A DNA stretch of 64,000 nucleotides from Pseudomonas atagonensis (GTDB taxonomy: Bacteria > Pseudomonadota > Gammaproteobacteria > Pseudomonadales > Pseudomonadaceae), in NCBI RefSeq assembly GCF_011369485.1, contig NZ_VXCA01000009.1, forward strand, positions 62,574 through 126,573, written 5' to 3'. This document shows, piece by piece, positions 46,937 through 57,152 of this stretch. The notes beneath the pieces were generated by a model. The model ran no database searches. It was not told the DNA's origin and saw nothing but the letters and a program-made list of their open reading frames with translations. Position 1 is the stretch's first letter. Each line of letters starts with the position of its first letter. The position numbers and the translations under genes are program-made.

Positions 46937-48853
46937 TCAGACCTTGAACCGGCCGACCAGCATCTGCAGATGCGTGCCCAACCGCGCCAGCTCAGCGCTG
47001 GACGCCGCTGTCTCTTCGCTCGCCGCCGACGTTTGATCCGACACATCGCGCACATTCAACACGCTACGGTTGATTTCTTCAGCCACCGCACTCTGCTGCT
47101 CGGCCGCCGCCGCAATCTGCTGGTTCATCGCCTGAATCGCCGACACAGTGCGGGTGATGCTTTCCAGCGAACCACCGGCACGACGGGTCAGCTCGACGCT
47201 GCTGTCGGTCAGGGTGCGGCTGTTGTCCATGATCGTTGCGACTTGCTGGGTGCCGTTCTGCAGGCCGACGATCAGCTCTTCGATCTCTTCGGTGGACTTC
47301 TGCGTGCGCTGGGCGAGGCTGCGCACTTCGTCGGCAACCACGGCAAAACCACGTCCGGCTTCACCGGCACGCGCCGCTTCAATCGCCGCGTTGAGTGCTA
47401 GCAGGTTGGTTTGCTGTGCCACGGACTTGATCACGTCGAGGACGCTGCCGATCTTGTCACTTTCGCGTTTGAGCTCGCCCATGGCTTCGGTGGAGTGGCC
47501 GACTTCGGCGGCCAGACGTTCGATCTGCGCGATGGCTTCGCCGACGACTTTGTCGCCTTCACGAGCCTGCTGGTCGGCAGCCACGGCGGCTTCGGAGGCT
47601 TCCTCGGCGTTGCGCGCGACTTCCTGCACGGTCGCGGCCATTTCGTTCATGGCGGTGGCGACCTGATCGGTCTCGATCTTCTGATTGTTGACCCCGGCGC
47701 TGGTCTGCTCGGTCACTGCCGACAGTTCTTCGGCGGCGCTGGCGATCTGGGTGACGCCATCGCTGATCCCGCCGATCAGGTCGCGCAGGCCTTGGGTCAT
47801 GCTTTGCATCGACCGCTGCAACTGGCCGAGTTCGTCGCGACGCTGGGACACCAGATTGTGGGTCAGGTCACCAGCGGCGACGCGCTCGGCGACTTTCAGG
47901 GTCTGGTTCAGCGGAATGATGATCTGCCGCGTGATCGCCCAAGCCGCCAGCAGACCGAAGGCCACGGCCAGCAAGGTAGCGATGATCAGCATGTTCTTGG
48001 CGTGAGCGGCGTCGGTGTCGCGTACGACGGTCTGCGATTCGGTGAGTTTCTTGCTGACATCGAGCAGGATGTCGCCCTGAGTCGACATGCGCGCCTGAGC
48101 CTTGGCATTGTTGACCTGCGAGTCGCGGAACTGGGCGACAGCCGCACGGTAGGCCTTGATCGAGTCGGTCGCCTGTTGCAGGTTGGCGATGTGCTGTTCC
48201 GGCAGTTTCGCCGGCAAGCTTTCGAGGTTTTTCAAGGCATTGTCGATGGCGTCCAGCGCCGGCTGCTCAGCCTCGGCCTTGCCGCTGTAGGTATAGCCGC
48301 GAACCTGATAGCGCGCCTGTTGCAGCAGTTTGCTCAGCTCGATCACGCTGTTGAATTGCGCGACGCTGTCACCCGCAAGCATGGATTTTTCCACTTCGGC
48401 GACTTTCGCCACGGCGTTGTCGGCACTGGCGCCGAGCTTGCTGCGGGCGTCTTCACGCTGCACGGTGGCTTGGGTCATGTCGGCGAAGGCGCGCTTGTAT
48501 TCAGCCACGGCAGCCAATTGCTGATCGACCATCGCCGCGTCGGCGGGTTGTTCGATCAGGCTGCGGGCGGTTTGCAGACCGCTATCAAGTTTGCTCAGCA
48601 GCTCATTGACCGCGCCCGGGCCTTGTTCGCCACGGCGTGCTTCATAGTCCAGACGCGCCAGGCGCAGGTCCTTGGTCAGTTCGTTGAGGCTGGAGATAAA
48701 ACCGAGCTTGTCGCCACGGCTGATGATGCCGCTCATGCCGGTCCAGCCGGTGAAGGTGATCAACAGCGTCAGCAACAGCACCAGGCCGAAACCGATTCCC
48801 AGCTTGCGTTTGACGCTGACGTTCCCAAGATTCTCGGCTAACCAACGGTACAT
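46937..48853 (-). CDS. Methyl-accepting chemotaxis protein with HBM sensor domain (McpK-like)
   Basis: 638 residues. TM1 is about 17-38 and TM2 about 288-308. Between them lies an all-helical periplasmic region of about 250 residues with no CACHE or PAS motif, the layout of the helical bimodular (HBM) sensor. HAMP follows (about 310-362), then the signalling domain with the tip [20 protein letters not shown]. In P. aeruginosa the gene at this position, next to opgGH and a polar ABC operon, encodes the 2-oxoglutarate receptor McpK; the same ligand is possible here by synteny. HBM relatives elsewhere bind organic acids, so the ligand needs direct test. Confidence 0.88.
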   Translation of the reverse strand: MYRWLAENLGNVSVKRKLGIGFGLVLLLTLLITFTGWTGMSGIISRGDKLGFISSLNELTKDLRLARLDYEARRGEQGPGAVNELLSKLDSGLQTARSLIEQPADAAMVDQQLAAVAEYKRAFADMTQATVQREDARSKLGASADNAVAKVAEVEKSMLAGDSVAQFNSVIELSKLLQQARYQVRGYTYSGKAEAEQPALDAIDNALKNLESLPAKLPEQHIANLQQATDSIKAYRAAVAQFRDSQVNNAKAQARMSTQGDILLDVSKKLTESQTVVRDTDAAHAKNMLIIATLLAVAFGLLAAWAITRQIIIPLNQTLKVAERVAAGDLTHNLVSQRRDELGQLQRSMQSMTQGLRDLIGGISDGVTQIASAAEELSAVTEQTSAGVNNQKIETDQVATAMNEMAATVQEVARNAEEASEAAVAADQQAREGDKVVGEAIAQIERLAAEVGHSTEAMGELKRESDKIGSVLDVIKSVAQQTNLLALNAAIEAARAGEAGRGFAVVADEVRSLAQRTQKSTEEIEELIVGLQNGTQQVATIMDNSRTLTDSSVELTRRAGGSLESITRTVSAIQAMNQQIAAAAEQQSAVAEEINRSVLNVRDVSDQTSAASEETAASSAELARLGTHLQMLVGRFKV

Positions 48854-48972
48854 GCGACGACTCCCCTCGGACCACTAATTGGACTTATGGGGACTGTATC
48901 GGCTGAGTGATGGCAATCTGTAACACCTTTTGTCCGGTATTGCAGGAGGCCCGGTGGCGAGGGACGTGGGGT

Positions 48973-49680
48973 TTAGAAGAGCCGGGCGAGCAGGGCGGTG
49001 ACGGCGGTTTCGACGCGCAGGATGCGCTCGCCCAGTTGCACCGGTTGCAGGCCGGACTTGGCCAGCAGGTCGATTTCGTAAGGAATCCAGCCACCTTCAG
49101 GGCCGATGGCCAGCGTCACCGGTTCGCTCAGCGCACGGGGGCACGTCGGGAAGTTACCGGGGTGGCCGACCAGCCCGAGCGTGCCTTCGGTAATCGCCGG
49201 CAGCCGATCCTCAACGAAAGGCTTGAAGCGTTTCTCGATGATGATTTCCGGCAGCACGGTATCCCGGGCTTGTTCGAGGCCGAGGATCAAGTTTTCGCGA
49301 ATCGCTTGCGGCTCCAGAAATGGCGTCTGCCAGAAGCTCTTCTCGACGCGGTAGCTGTTGACCAGAATCACCTTCGACACGCCCATGGTCGCCACGGTCT
49401 GGAACACCCGGCGGAGCATTTTCGGACGTGGTAGCGCGAGCACCAGGGTCAACGGCAGTTTGGCCGGCGCTGGCTGATCGAGGGTGACACGTAGCTCCGC
49501 TTCACCCGCCTCAAGGCGCAGCAGCTCGGCCGAACCCATCAGCCCGTTGATACGGCCAACGCGCAGGCTGTCACCGACTTCCGAGCGGTGAACCTCCTGC
49601 ATGTGGGTCAGACGACGATCACGCAGGATCACGCGGTCGACCGCGATGAAGTCGGCCTCTTCGAGCAACAGCAGGTTCAT
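48973..49680 (-). CDS. rsmE: 16S rRNA m3U1498 methyltransferase
   Basis: 235 residues, SPOUT superfamily. N-terminal PUA-like part (about 1-70), then the knotted SAM-binding domain with [15 protein letters not shown] (about 190-204) and [12 protein letters not shown] (about 217-228), the RsmE hallmarks. It methylates N3 of U1498 of 16S rRNA in the assembled 30S. Its start overlaps the tatC stop by four bases. It ends the minus-strand cluster that runs down from ubiE; the chemoreceptor gene starts about 120 bases further on. Confidence 0.96.
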   Translation of the reverse strand: MNLLLLEEADFIAVDRVILRDRRLTHMQEVHRSEVGDSLRVGRINGLMGSAELLRLEAGEAELRVTLDQPAPAKLPLTLVLALPRPKMLRRVFQTVATMGVSKVILVNSYRVEKSFWQTPFLEPQAIRENLILGLEQARDTVLPEIIIEKRFKPFVEDRLPAITEGTLGLVGHPGNFPTCPRALSEPVTLAIGPEGGWIPYEIDLLAKSGLQPVQLGERILRVETAVTALLARLF

Positions 49681-50468
49681 GCCTGGGTCGCTGGCGGCTG
49701 GTCGTTGTGATCGTCAGCCGGCTTTTCATCCGGGCGTTCGCGCTTGCTGATCAGGCCACCGAACAGAATGCCGATTTCAAACAGCATCCACATCGGCACA
49801 GCCAGCAGGGTCTGCGAGAAGATGTCCGGCGGCGTCAGGATCATGCCGACCACGAAGCAACCGATGATCACGTACGGGCGGATTTTCTTCAGGTATTTGA
49901 CGTCGACCACGCCGATCCACACCAACAGCACCACGGCCACCGGGATTTCAAACGCCACGCCGAAGGCGAAGAACAGCGTCATGACGAAGTCGAGGTAGCT
50001 GGCGATGTCGGTCATCATTTCCACGCCGGCCGGGGTGGCGGCGGCGAAGAACTTGAAGATCAGCGGGAACACGAAGTAATAGGCGAACGCCATGCCGGTG
50101 TAAAACAGCAGAATGCTGGAGACCAGCAGCGGCACAGCGATGCGCTTTTCATGCTTGTACAGGCCCGGCGCGATGAAACCCCAGATCTGGTGCAGGATCA
50201 CCGGAATCGCAAGGAACAGCGACACCATCATCGTCAGTTTCAGCGGCGTCAGGAACGGCGACGACACGTCGGTGGCGATCATCGTCGCGCCGACCGGCAG
50301 GTACTGGCGCAGCGGCGTCGAGACGAAAGTGTAGATCTGCTGGGTGAAGGCGAACAGACCGGCGAAGATGATGAATATCGCCGCCACACAACGCAGCAGG
50401 CGGGTGCGCAACTCGGTGAGGTGCGAAACCAGCGGCATGTGCTGGTCGTTTTCGGGGAGATCGCTCAT
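49677..50468 (-). CDS. tatC: Sec-independent translocase subunit TatC
   Basis: 263 residues, six transmembrane helices. The family signature begins [16 protein letters not shown] (about 12-27), including the conserved glutamate of the HLxELRxR signal-peptide-binding site, and [30 protein letters not shown]. It is the receptor of the twin-arginine export system. The start overlaps tatB (ATGA) and the stop overlaps rsmE. The C-terminal tail after the last helix is acidic. Confidence 0.97.
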   Translation of the reverse strand: MSDLPENDQHMPLVSHLTELRTRLLRCVAAIFIIFAGLFAFTQQIYTFVSTPLRQYLPVGATMIATDVSSPFLTPLKLTMMVSLFLAIPVILHQIWGFIAPGLYKHEKRIAVPLLVSSILLFYTGMAFAYYFVFPLIFKFFAAATPAGVEMMTDIASYLDFVMTLFFAFGVAFEIPVAVVLLVWIGVVDVKYLKKIRPYVIIGCFVVGMILTPPDIFSQTLLAVPMWMLFEIGILFGGLISKRERPDEKPADDHNDQPPATQA

Positions 50469-50935
50469 GGGGCTCGCGGCGGCAAAGTAGGATCGTGAGG
50501 CGCAGGTGTGATCGGCGCGGCGGTTTGAGCAACGTGTTCAACCGAGGTTTCTGCGGCAACGGGCGCCGGTTCTGTCGGCGCTACAACGGCAGCAGGTGCT
50601 GGTGTCGGAGCAGTTGCAGCAGGTGCGGTTGGCGCTTGAATCGTCTGCTGTCCGACATGTTCAACTTCGACCGGGGTCGGCTCCTGCTGAACCGGCTGAA
50701 AGATTTTCCGCGCCTCTTGTTCCAGGGACAGAATGTGCTCGTTGTGCAGTTGCCGACGGATCTCGTCGGCACCGATTTCACGTTCAACTTCCTGTTTGAT
50801 CGCGTTGAAGCTGCGCTTCAGCCGTCCGACCCACAGGCCGGCAGTGCGTGCAGCGCCCGGCAGACGCTCGGGGCCGAGCACCAGCAGGGCAACGAGGCCG
50901 ACGAGCAGCAGTTCAGAGAAGCTGATACCAAACAT
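50465..50935 (-). CDS. tatB: Sec-independent translocase subunit TatB
   Basis: 156 residues. One N-terminal membrane helix [27 protein letters not shown] with the conserved E8 and G-P hinge, then an amphipathic helix ([26 protein letters not shown]). The last 75 residues are a long alanine/proline/threonine-rich tail, longer than the enterobacterial one is in the non-proline part and probably disordered. It forms the TatBC receptor. Ten bases separate it from tatA. Confidence 0.95.
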   Translation of the reverse strand: MFGISFSELLLVGLVALLVLGPERLPGAARTAGLWVGRLKRSFNAIKQEVEREIGADEIRRQLHNEHILSLEQEARKIFQPVQQEPTPVEVEHVGQQTIQAPTAPAATAPTPAPAAVVAPTEPAPVAAETSVEHVAQTAAPITPAPHDPTLPPRAP

Positions 50936-50945
50936 TAGTCAGTGC

Positions 50946-51227
50946 TCACACGTCTTTGCGGATCGGCTCTTCGACTTTCTGCGCCTGCACGTCGATGGTG
51001 TGCGGCGGGTTGGCCTGAGCGGTGGCTTGCGGCTGCACCGGTGGCACCGGTTGCGCAGGCGTCACGGTCGGATCGGCGGCCGGCTTCTCGTCGTCGTTCA
51101 TGGCTTTGCGAAAGCCCTTGATCGACTCACCGACGTCGGTGCCGAGGTTTTTCAGTTTCTTGGTGCCGAACACCAGCACCACGACAACCAGAATGACGAT
51201 CCAGTGTTTCCAGTCAAAAATGCCCAT
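50946..51227 (-). CDS. tatA: Sec-independent translocase subunit TatA
   Basis: 93 residues. N-terminal helix [29 protein letters not shown] with the FGTKKL hinge, amphipathic helix [16 protein letters not shown], and an acidic then proline/glutamine-rich tail. It makes the protein-conducting oligomer. The start MGIFDW has GAGAGGA before it; the 24-codon upstream extension overlaps hisE and is rejected. Directly preceded by hisE (25-base gap). Confidence 0.96.
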   Translation of the reverse strand: MGIFDWKHWIVILVVVVLVFGTKKLKNLGTDVGESIKGFRKAMNDDEKPAADPTVTPAQPVPPVQPQATAQANPPHTIDVQAQKVEEPIRKDV

Positions 51228-51252
51228 GTTGCTGTTCCTCTCTAAAAGTTGT

Positions 51253-51585
51253 TCAGGCGGACGGACGCGAGGCTTTCTCGACGTGTCCGGACAGGCCAAA
51301 GCGACGATCCAGCTCGTCGAGTACAGCCTGCGGATGCTGCCCCAGTTGGGCGAGCATGACCATGCTGTGGAACCACAGGTCGGCGGTCTCGTAGATCACA
51401 TCGCTGCAGTCGCCGCTGATGGCGGCGTCCTTGGCGGCAATAATGGTTTCGACCGACTCTTCGCCGACTTTCTCCAGAATCTTGTTCAGACCCTTGTGAT
51501 ACAGACTAGCCACATACGAGCTGTCGGCGGCTGCGCCTTTGCGCTCCTCGAGCACTTCGGCCAGACGGGTCAGGGTGTCACTCAT
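51253..51585 (-). CDS. hisE: Phosphoribosyl-ATP pyrophosphatase
   Basis: 110 residues, all-alpha MazG-like NTP pyrophosphohydrolase. Metal-binding acidic residues lie in [15 protein letters not shown] (about 38-52) and [17 protein letters not shown]. It performs the second step of histidine biosynthesis (PR-ATP to PR-AMP). The start overlaps the hisI stop by eight bases. It is a separate gene from hisI, as usual in pseudomonads. Note that the window carries both a histidine-making and a histidine-degrading system. Confidence 0.95.
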   Translation of the reverse strand: MSDTLTRLAEVLEERKGAAADSSYVASLYHKGLNKILEKVGEESVETIIAAKDAAISGDCSDVIYETADLWFHSMVMLAQLGQHPQAVLDELDRRFGLSGHVEKASRPSA

Positions 51586-51979
51586 GTTTGTGTCCTGCGG
51601 AATAAATAGCGTGCGGGTCTTTCAGCACCGGATCGACGGTTTTCCAGTCGCCGTTTTCGAAGACGCGGTAAAAGCAGCTCTGACGGCCGGTATGGCAAGC
51701 GATGTCGCCGATCTGTTCAACCATCAGGATGATCACGTCGGCGTCACAGTCCAGACGCATTTCATGCAGAGTCTGTACGTGGCCGGACTCTTCGCCCTTG
51801 CGCCACAGCTTGCCACGGGAACGTGACCAGTAGATGGCACGGTTTTCCGCAGCGGTCAGTTCGAGCGCTTCGCGGTTCATCCAGGCCATCATCAGCACGC
51901 GTCCGGTCTTGTGATCCTGGGCAATCGCCGGTACCAGGCCATCGGCGTCCCACTTGATCTCGTCCAGCCAGTTTTTCAT
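51578..51979 (-). CDS. hisI: Phosphoribosyl-AMP cyclohydrolase
   Basis: 133 residues. It opens the purine ring of PR-AMP in histidine biosynthesis. Conserved segments: [37 protein letters not shown] and the zinc/magnesium motifs DCDADVIIL and [10 protein letters not shown]. Start [10 protein letters not shown] chosen behind GGAG; eight further upstream codons are open but have no RBS. Overlaps hisE by eight bases, giving a hisI-hisE-tatABC order. Confidence 0.96.
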   Translation of the reverse strand: MKNWLDEIKWDADGLVPAIAQDHKTGRVLMMAWMNREALELTAAENRAIYWSRSRGKLWRKGEESGHVQTLHEMRLDCDADVIILMVEQIGDIACHTGRQSCFYRVFENGDWKTVDPVLKDPHAIYSAGHKHE

Positions 51980-52059
51980 CTTCGACTCCGACAGCGAACC
52001 CACACTTCAATAGTCGGGTTCAGGCGTTGAAACAGTGTGCCAGCCGATCACGGAACTGG

Positions 52060-53664
52060 CTATCGGCGAACGACCAGATACAAGCCGACTGCCACCATGA
52101 TACCCGCCGGCCAATGCCCCAATTCGTTCAGCGGGCCACCGGCGGCGAGGATGGTGCCGCCCGCCAGATGAGCGCTGCCGAGCAGGCGCAGGAACCAGTC
52201 GTCCTTGCGTTTGTGCCAAGGTGGCGGCGGGTCGTTGGCGTGCGGTTGCGACATGCGTTCGAGCAGATCGCGGGCCATGTTGGCCAGGTGCGGCAGTTGT
52301 TCGAACTGGCTCTGCACGTTGCCTATCAAGGCTTTCGGGCTGACGCGCTCGCGCATCCAGCGTTCGAGGAACGGCTGCGCAGTGTTCCACAGATCCAGAT
52401 CCGGATAGAGCTGACGACCGAGACCTTCGATGTTCAGAAGGGTCTTTTGCAGCAAAACAAGTTGCGGCTGCACTTCCATGTTGAAGCGGCGTGCGGTCTG
52501 GAACAGACGCATCAGCACCTGGCCAAATGAAATATCTTTTAACGGTTTTTCGAAGATCGGTTCGCACACGGTACGGATCGCTGCCTCGAATTCGTTGAGC
52601 TTGGTTTCCGCCGGTACCCAGCCCGAATCGATGTGCAATTGCGCCACGCGACGATAGTCACGCTTGAAGAAGGCGAACAGGTTGCGCGCCAGGTAATCCT
52701 GGTCTTCCGGGGTCAGGCTGCCGACGATGCCGCAGTCGATTGCGATGTACTGCGGACTCCACGGGTTGACGGTGCTGACGAAGATGTTGCCCGGGTGCAT
52801 GTCGGCGTGGAAGAAACTGTCTCGGAACACTTGGGTGAAGAAGATCTCCACGCCACGCTCGGCGAGCATTTTCATGTCGGTGCGCTGGTCGGCGAGGGTC
52901 GCCAGGTCGGTCACCTGAATCCCGTAGATCCGTTCCATCACCAGCACTTTCGGCCGGCACCAGTCCCAATAGACTTGCGGCACATAGAGCAGCGGCGAAC
53001 CTTCGAAGTTGCGCTTCAACTGGCTGGCATTCGCCGCCTCGCGCAGCAGATCGAGTTCGTCGTAGATGGTTTTTTCGTAGTCCTGCACCACGTCCACCGG
53101 GTGCAGCAGACGAGCGTCGGCGGAGACCTTTTCGGCCGCGCGGGCGAGGATGAACAGCCACGCCAGATCCTGGGCGATCACCGGTTTCAGGCCCGGGCGG
53201 ATCACCTTGACCACCACTTCTTCGCCAGTTTTCAGCTGTGCAGCGTGTACCTGCGCCACTGAGGCCGAGGCCAGTGGTTCAACGTCGAAGCGGCTGAACA
53301 CTTCGCTGATCTTCTTGCCCAGCTGTTCTTCGATCAGTTTGACCGACAGCTGCGAATCGAACGGCGGCACGCGGTCCTGCAACAGCATCAGCTCATCGGC
53401 GATGTCTTCCGGCAGCAGGTCGCGGCGGGTCGAGAGGATCTGCCCGAACTTGATGAAGATCGGCCCCAGGTCCTGCAACGCCAGGCGCAGGCGTGCGCCA
53501 CGGCTCAGGTCCAGCGGCTTGCGCGGGAACCAGCGCCACGGCAGGACATAGCGTAGCGCCAGCAGGAACCACGGCAAGGGCAGATCGAACAGCAGATCAT
53601 CGAGGCGGTAGCGGATCACGACGCGCTGGATGCGCAACAGACGGCGGACGGCGAGCAGCTTCAT
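52060..53664 (-). CDS. ubiB: Ubiquinone biosynthesis accessory kinase-like protein UbiB
   Basis: 534 residues, ABC1/ADCK family. The family-specific KxGQ motif is [11 protein letters not shown] (about 70-80), the alanine-rich loop is ASASVAQVH, and the kinase-like DxHPGN motif is [10 protein letters not shown]. Two C-terminal hydrophobic segments (about 490-530) anchor it in the membrane. It is required for ubiquinone synthesis, probably as an ATPase acting on coenzyme Q intermediates. Its start overlaps the ubiJ stop (ATGA). Confidence 0.97.
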   Translation of the reverse strand: MKLLAVRRLLRIQRVVIRYRLDDLLFDLPLPWFLLALRYVLPWRWFPRKPLDLSRGARLRLALQDLGPIFIKFGQILSTRRDLLPEDIADELMLLQDRVPPFDSQLSVKLIEEQLGKKISEVFSRFDVEPLASASVAQVHAAQLKTGEEVVVKVIRPGLKPVIAQDLAWLFILARAAEKVSADARLLHPVDVVQDYEKTIYDELDLLREAANASQLKRNFEGSPLLYVPQVYWDWCRPKVLVMERIYGIQVTDLATLADQRTDMKMLAERGVEIFFTQVFRDSFFHADMHPGNIFVSTVNPWSPQYIAIDCGIVGSLTPEDQDYLARNLFAFFKRDYRRVAQLHIDSGWVPAETKLNEFEAAIRTVCEPIFEKPLKDISFGQVLMRLFQTARRFNMEVQPQLVLLQKTLLNIEGLGRQLYPDLDLWNTAQPFLERWMRERVSPKALIGNVQSQFEQLPHLANMARDLLERMSQPHANDPPPPWHKRKDDWFLRLLGSAHLAGGTILAAGGPLNELGHWPAGIMVAVGLYLVVRR

Positions 53665-54284
53665 GCGTTATCGCTTGGGTCGAGGGATCGGGAAAGGCGC
53701 TCGAAGCGCGCCTCGAGACGTTCCAGATCAAGTTTGATCCGGTCCAGCTCGCTGAATCGCGCTTCTGCTTCGCGCTGCCCGACGAGGGTGCGCGATTCTT
53801 CGGCGAGGTATTCGGCGAGATTCTGGTTGAGGCTGGCAAATCCTTGTTGATACCAGCGCGCGCGGCTGCGCAGATGACCACCGACCAGTTGCGTGGCGAC
53901 CGGTCCCAGCCAGCGCGAGAGTTCGTACTCCCAGTCCAGCTCGAGATCCTGCAGCACGCCGGCCAGCTCCAGCAGCACGCCGCTGTCGCCGTCGAGTTCG
54001 ACTTCCGGTGCGTGCAGCACGGCGGTCTTGTCCTTGCTCACGGCCAGTTTGATCAGGCTGGAAGCCGGAGCGCGCAAGGTGCAGTCGACGCCGGTTTCCC
54101 AGTGCGAAGCCAGCATCAGGCCTTCATCGCTGGGCAGGATGAACAGTTGCAGCGCCGGGCTGCGGCAGTCGACGGCAATCACCTTGCCGGTCAGATGCGC
54201 CAGACGCGGCAGCGCCGTGCTGTCGAGACGCAGCACGCGGTTCAGGCCGAGTTCGACGCTGGCGAGCAGCCCGGTCAGCAGCAT
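53661..54284 (-). CDS. ubiJ: Ubiquinone biosynthesis accessory factor UbiJ
   Basis: 207 residues. An SCP2-like lipid-binding domain covers about 15-115. A helical, charged C-terminus ([21 protein letters not shown]) probably forms a coiled coil. In E. coli UbiJ with UbiK helps organise the soluble Ubi complex. It is situated between ubiE and ubiB with one-base and four-base overlaps, the standard ubiEJB operon. Confidence 0.92.
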   Translation of the reverse strand: MLLTGLLASVELGLNRVLRLDSTALPRLAHLTGKVIAVDCRSPALQLFILPSDEGLMLASHWETGVDCTLRAPASSLIKLAVSKDKTAVLHAPEVELDGDSGVLLELAGVLQDLELDWEYELSRWLGPVATQLVGGHLRSRARWYQQGFASLNQNLAEYLAEESRTLVGQREAEARFSELDRIKLDLERLEARFERLSRSLDPSDNA

Positions 54285-55054
54285 CAGGGCTTGATGCCGC
54301 GGTGCAGGGCGACGATGCCTGCAGTCATGTTGTGATAGGTCACGCGGTCAAAACCGGCGTCGACCATCATCGACTTCAGGGTTTCCTGATTCGGGTGCAT
54401 GCGGATCGATTCGGCCAGGTAACGATAGCTTTCCGAGTCGTTGGTGATCAGCTTGCCCATCAGCGGCATGAAGGCGAACGAGTAGGCGTCGTAGGCCTTG
54501 GACATCAGCGCGTTGGTCGGCTTGGAGAATTCCAGCACCAGCAGGCGACCGCCAGGCTTGAGCACGCGCAGCATCGAGCGCAGGGCGTCTTCCTTGTGCG
54601 TCACGTTGCGCAGGCCGAAGGCGATGGTCACGCAGTCGAAATGGTTGTCCGGGAACGGCAGTTTTTCTGCGTCTGCCTGGACGAACTCGACGTTGCCCGA
54701 CACACCCAGATCCAGCAGGCGGTCGCGACCGACCTTGAGCATGGATTCGTTGATGTCGGCCAATACGACCTGACCGGTCGGGCCGACCAGGTGCGAGAAT
54801 TTCTTGGTCAGGTCGCCGGTGCCGCCGGCGATGTCCAGCACGCGGTTGCCGCTGCGCACCCCCGACAGTTCGATCGCGAAACGCTTCCACAGACGGTGCA
54901 TGCCGCCCGACAGAAGGTCGTTCATCAGGTCGTACTTGGCGGCTACCGAGTGGAAAACCTCAGCGACTTTTTCCGCTTTCTGGCTTTCCGGAACGTTTTT
55001 GAAGCCGAAGTGAGTGGTGGGTTCGGCATCGCTGCCTTTGCGCTGATCAGTCAT
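54284..55054 (-). CDS. ubiE: Ubiquinone/menaquinone C-methyltransferase
   Basis: 256 residues. Class I SAM methyltransferase with motif [13 protein letters not shown] (about 74-85), and the UbiE signatures [21 protein letters not shown] and [17 protein letters not shown]. It C-methylates the benzoquinone ring. Start MTDQRKGSD gives the usual length; the 43-codon extension upstream is not supported. It is the first gene of a long minus-strand cluster (ubiEJB, hisIE, tatABC, rsmE). Confidence 0.97.
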   Translation of the reverse strand: MTDQRKGSDAEPTTHFGFKNVPESQKAEKVAEVFHSVAAKYDLMNDLLSGGMHRLWKRFAIELSGVRSGNRVLDIAGGTGDLTKKFSHLVGPTGQVVLADINESMLKVGRDRLLDLGVSGNVEFVQADAEKLPFPDNHFDCVTIAFGLRNVTHKEDALRSMLRVLKPGGRLLVLEFSKPTNALMSKAYDAYSFAFMPLMGKLITNDSESYRYLAESIRMHPNQETLKSMMVDAGFDRVTYHNMTAGIVALHRGIKP

Positions 55055-55220
55055 ATCGCTGTCACCAAAAGAGAATGCGCGACATTCTAATCCCCAAGCC
55101 ATGCTTTGTCTTGGAATGGCTAAAGGTAAGATGGGCAACCTTCGGGACGATTTGCCGCAGATGCGGTCAAGATTTACCGACAAGCATTCATCGTCATCTT
55201 CAAAAAACAGGAATCATTCA

Positions 55221-55496
55221 ATGGCCAAAATCAGTGTTGAGCGTGCTCACAGCCTGGGCAAGGAAGCCGCCCGCGAGAAGGCCGACAAACTGGCGCAGAA
55301 ACTCTCCGATCAATATGGCCTCGAACCGCAGTGGTCGGGCGACACCCTGAATCTCAAACGCTCCGGCGTGAAAGGCGCGGTGCACGTGGCCGACGATTCG
55401 ATCCGGGTCGATGTCGAACTGGGCATCATGATGTCGGCCATGAGCGGCATGATCAAAGCCGAGATCGAGAAGGCGCTGGATAAAGCGCTGGTCTGA
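55221..55496 (+). CDS. Polyhydroxyalkanoic acid system family protein
   Basis: 91 residues, soluble. Matches the small PHA-system family found beside pha genes: MAKISVERAHSLGKEAAREKAD, then WSGDTLNLKRSGVKGAVHVADDSIRVDVELG. The fold looks like a START/SRPBCC-like mini-domain; function unproven. Start chosen at 55221 behind CAGGAA; the frame is open 40 codons upstream. It is separated from phaI by a REP doublet, so cotranscription is uncertain. Confidence 0.87.
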   Translation: MAKISVERAHSLGKEAAREKADKLAQKLSDQYGLEPQWSGDTLNLKRSGVKGAVHVADDSIRVDVELGIMMSAMSGMIKAEIEKALDKALV

Positions 55497-55508
55497 AACA
55501 CGTTCCCG

Positions 55509-55597
55509 TGTAGGAGTGAGCCTGCTCGCGATAGAGGTCTGTCAGTCAAATTTCTGTGACTGACAGACCGCTATCGCGAGCAGGCTCACTCCTACAT
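55509..55597. repeat. REP doublet (REPIN), GTAGGAGTGAGCCTGCTC type
   Basis: Near-perfect long palindrome: gtaggagtgagcctgctcgc ... gcgagcaggctcactcctac, and the inner ggtctgtcagtca / tgactgacagacc also pairs, so the whole 89 bases can fold into one stem. Confidence 0.96.
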
Positions 55598-55726
55598 TTT
55601 TTTGCGCTGCACTCGGGCTTTTATGTCAGTTGTTAGGGTGCCGTTTCTAATTTTTCTGCCTACTTTGTGCCTGAGCCCGACAAACCTGCGGGCAGTTCCT
55701 CAAACCTTCTGCGCGTGAGGTGCACC

Positions 55727-56149
55727 ATGGCCAAAGTCATTTTGAAGAAAAAAATCGACGCTTCGACTTCCGCTCTGAGCGACGTCAAATCCTATGCCCG
55801 CAAGATCTGGCTGGCAGGCCTGGGTGCCTACGCCAAGGTCGGCCAAGAGGGCAGCGACTACTTTCAGGAGTTGATCAAGGCTGGTCAAACTGTTGAAAAG
55901 AAAGGCAAAAAAGCCGTCACCGAAAAGCTCGAAGCAGCCAACGCCGAGATCGATGAAGCCAAGGGTGAAGTCAGCTCTTTCAAAGGTCGCGTCGAAGTTC
56001 AGCTCGACAAGGTCGAGAAAGCGTTCGACACCCGTGTGGCAAGCGCCTTGAATCGTATCGGCATTCCGTCTAAACATGACGTTGAGGCACTCTCTGCTAA
56101 GCTCGATGAGCTGACGGCATTGCTCGAACGCGTCGCGCGAAAATCTTAA
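55727..56149 (+). CDS. phaI: PHA granule-associated phasin PhaI
   Basis: 140 residues. The phasin segment SDVKSYARKIWLAGLGAYAKVGQEGSDYFQELIKAG (about 18-53) is amphipathic and helical. A charged coiled-coil follows (VEKAFDTRVASALNRIGIPSKHDVEALSAKLDELTALLERV). It coats medium-chain PHA granules and stabilises them. It is clearly homologous to the N-terminal half of PhaF. phaF begins ten bases after the stop, giving a phaIF operon. Start chosen at 55727 behind GAGG. Confidence 0.94.
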   Translation: MAKVILKKKIDASTSALSDVKSYARKIWLAGLGAYAKVGQEGSDYFQELIKAGQTVEKKGKKAVTEKLEAANAEIDEAKGEVSSFKGRVEVQLDKVEKAFDTRVASALNRIGIPSKHDVEALSAKLDELTALLERVARKS

Positions 56150-56159
56150 GGAGAACGGG

Positions 56160-57083
56160 ATGGCTGGCAAAAAGAACACCGATAAAGAAAGCAGCTCGTG
56201 GGTCGGGAAGGTCGAATCCTACTCCCGCAAAATCTGGCTGGCTGGTTTAGGCGTGTACTCGAAGATCGACACTGACGGCAGCAAGCTCTTCGATGCATTG
56301 GTCAAAGACGGCGAGAAAGCCGAGAAACTCACCAAGTCGGCAGTCGGCAAAAAAGTCGATGCCGCCAAGGACTCCGCTTCCTCGGCCAAATCGCGCATCA
56401 GCGGCGTGAAAGATCGCGCACTGGGCAAGTGGGACGAGCTGGAAGGGGCTTTCGACAAGCGCCTGAACAGCGCGATTTCGCGCCTGGGTGTGCCGAGCCG
56501 CAATGAGGTCAAGGCACTCAACAGCAAGGTCGACACGCTGACCAGACAGATCGAAAAACTCACCGGTCTGAAAGCCCAGCCTGTGGCGGCAAAAACTGCT
56601 GCAGCCAAACCGGCAGCCAAACCGGCCGCGAAAACCGCTGCGGCCAAACCCGCGGCAAAAAGCGCAGCCAAGCCATTGGCAAAAGCTGCGGCCAAACCTG
56701 CAGCGAAAGCCGCCGCCAAGCCGGCAGCCAAAACTGCCGCTGCCAAGCCTGCCGCCAAAGCAGCAGCCAAACCGGTCGCCGCCAAAACCGCTGCTAAACC
56801 GGCTGCCAAAACGGCTGCGAAACCAGCCGCCAAGCCTGCAGCAAAAACCGCTGCCGCCAAACCGGCTGCCAAGCCAGCGGCCAAACCGGCTGCGGCGAAA
56901 AAACCGGCAGTGAAAAAACCGGCCGCGCCGAAAGCCGCCGCGCCGAAACCGGCAGCGCCTGCCGCCGCCAAACCTGCCACGCCGGCAGCTCCGGTCAGCG
57001 CGTCGAACTCCGCCGCCGCACCGACTCCGGTGGCTACCCCGACTGCAGCATCGACCCCGTCGACGCCAACCAGTCAGTCCTGA
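56160..57083 (+). CDS. phaF: PHA granule-associated phasin / nucleoid-binding protein PhaF
   Basis: 307 residues in two parts. Residues 1-140 are a PhaI-like phasin (SYSRKIWLAGLGVYSKIDTDGSK) with a leucine-zipper-like coiled coil (NSKVDTLTRQIEKLTGL). From about 141 to 275 the chain is histone H1-like: about two dozen AAKPAAK-type repeats, strongly basic. A proline/serine/threonine tail ends it. Known role in P. putida: links granules to the nucleoid and helps split them between daughter cells. The repeat copy number may vary among strains. A terminator follows. Confidence 0.95.
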   Translation: MAGKKNTDKESSSWVGKVESYSRKIWLAGLGVYSKIDTDGSKLFDALVKDGEKAEKLTKSAVGKKVDAAKDSASSAKSRISGVKDRALGKWDELEGAFDKRLNSAISRLGVPSRNEVKALNSKVDTLTRQIEKLTGLKAQPVAAKTAAAKPAAKPAAKTAAAKPAAKSAAKPLAKAAAKPAAKAAAKPAAKTAAAKPAAKAAAKPVAAKTAAKPAAKTAAKPAAKPAAKTAAAKPAAKPAAKPAAAKKPAVKKPAAPKAAAPKPAAPAAAKPATPAAPVSASNSAAAPTPVATPTAASTPSTPTSQS

Positions 57084-57099
57084 TTTTTCAGGGCAAAAT

Positions 57100-57132
57100 A
57101 AAACGCCCGGCCTGTGAAGGTCGGGCGTTTTT
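57100..57132 (+). terminator. Rho-independent terminator of phaIF
   Basis: Stem ACGCCCGGCC / GGTCGGGCGT with loop tgtgaa, flanked by aaa and ttttt; may work in both directions. Confidence 0.92.
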
Positions 57133-57152
57133 GTTTGTGCTTTTTAAAATCT

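Noticed and set aside
56580..56990. Possible CRISPR array or satellite in the repetitive stretch of phaF
   Set aside because: The repeats stay in frame and code AAKPAAK units; there are no unique spacers of constant length.
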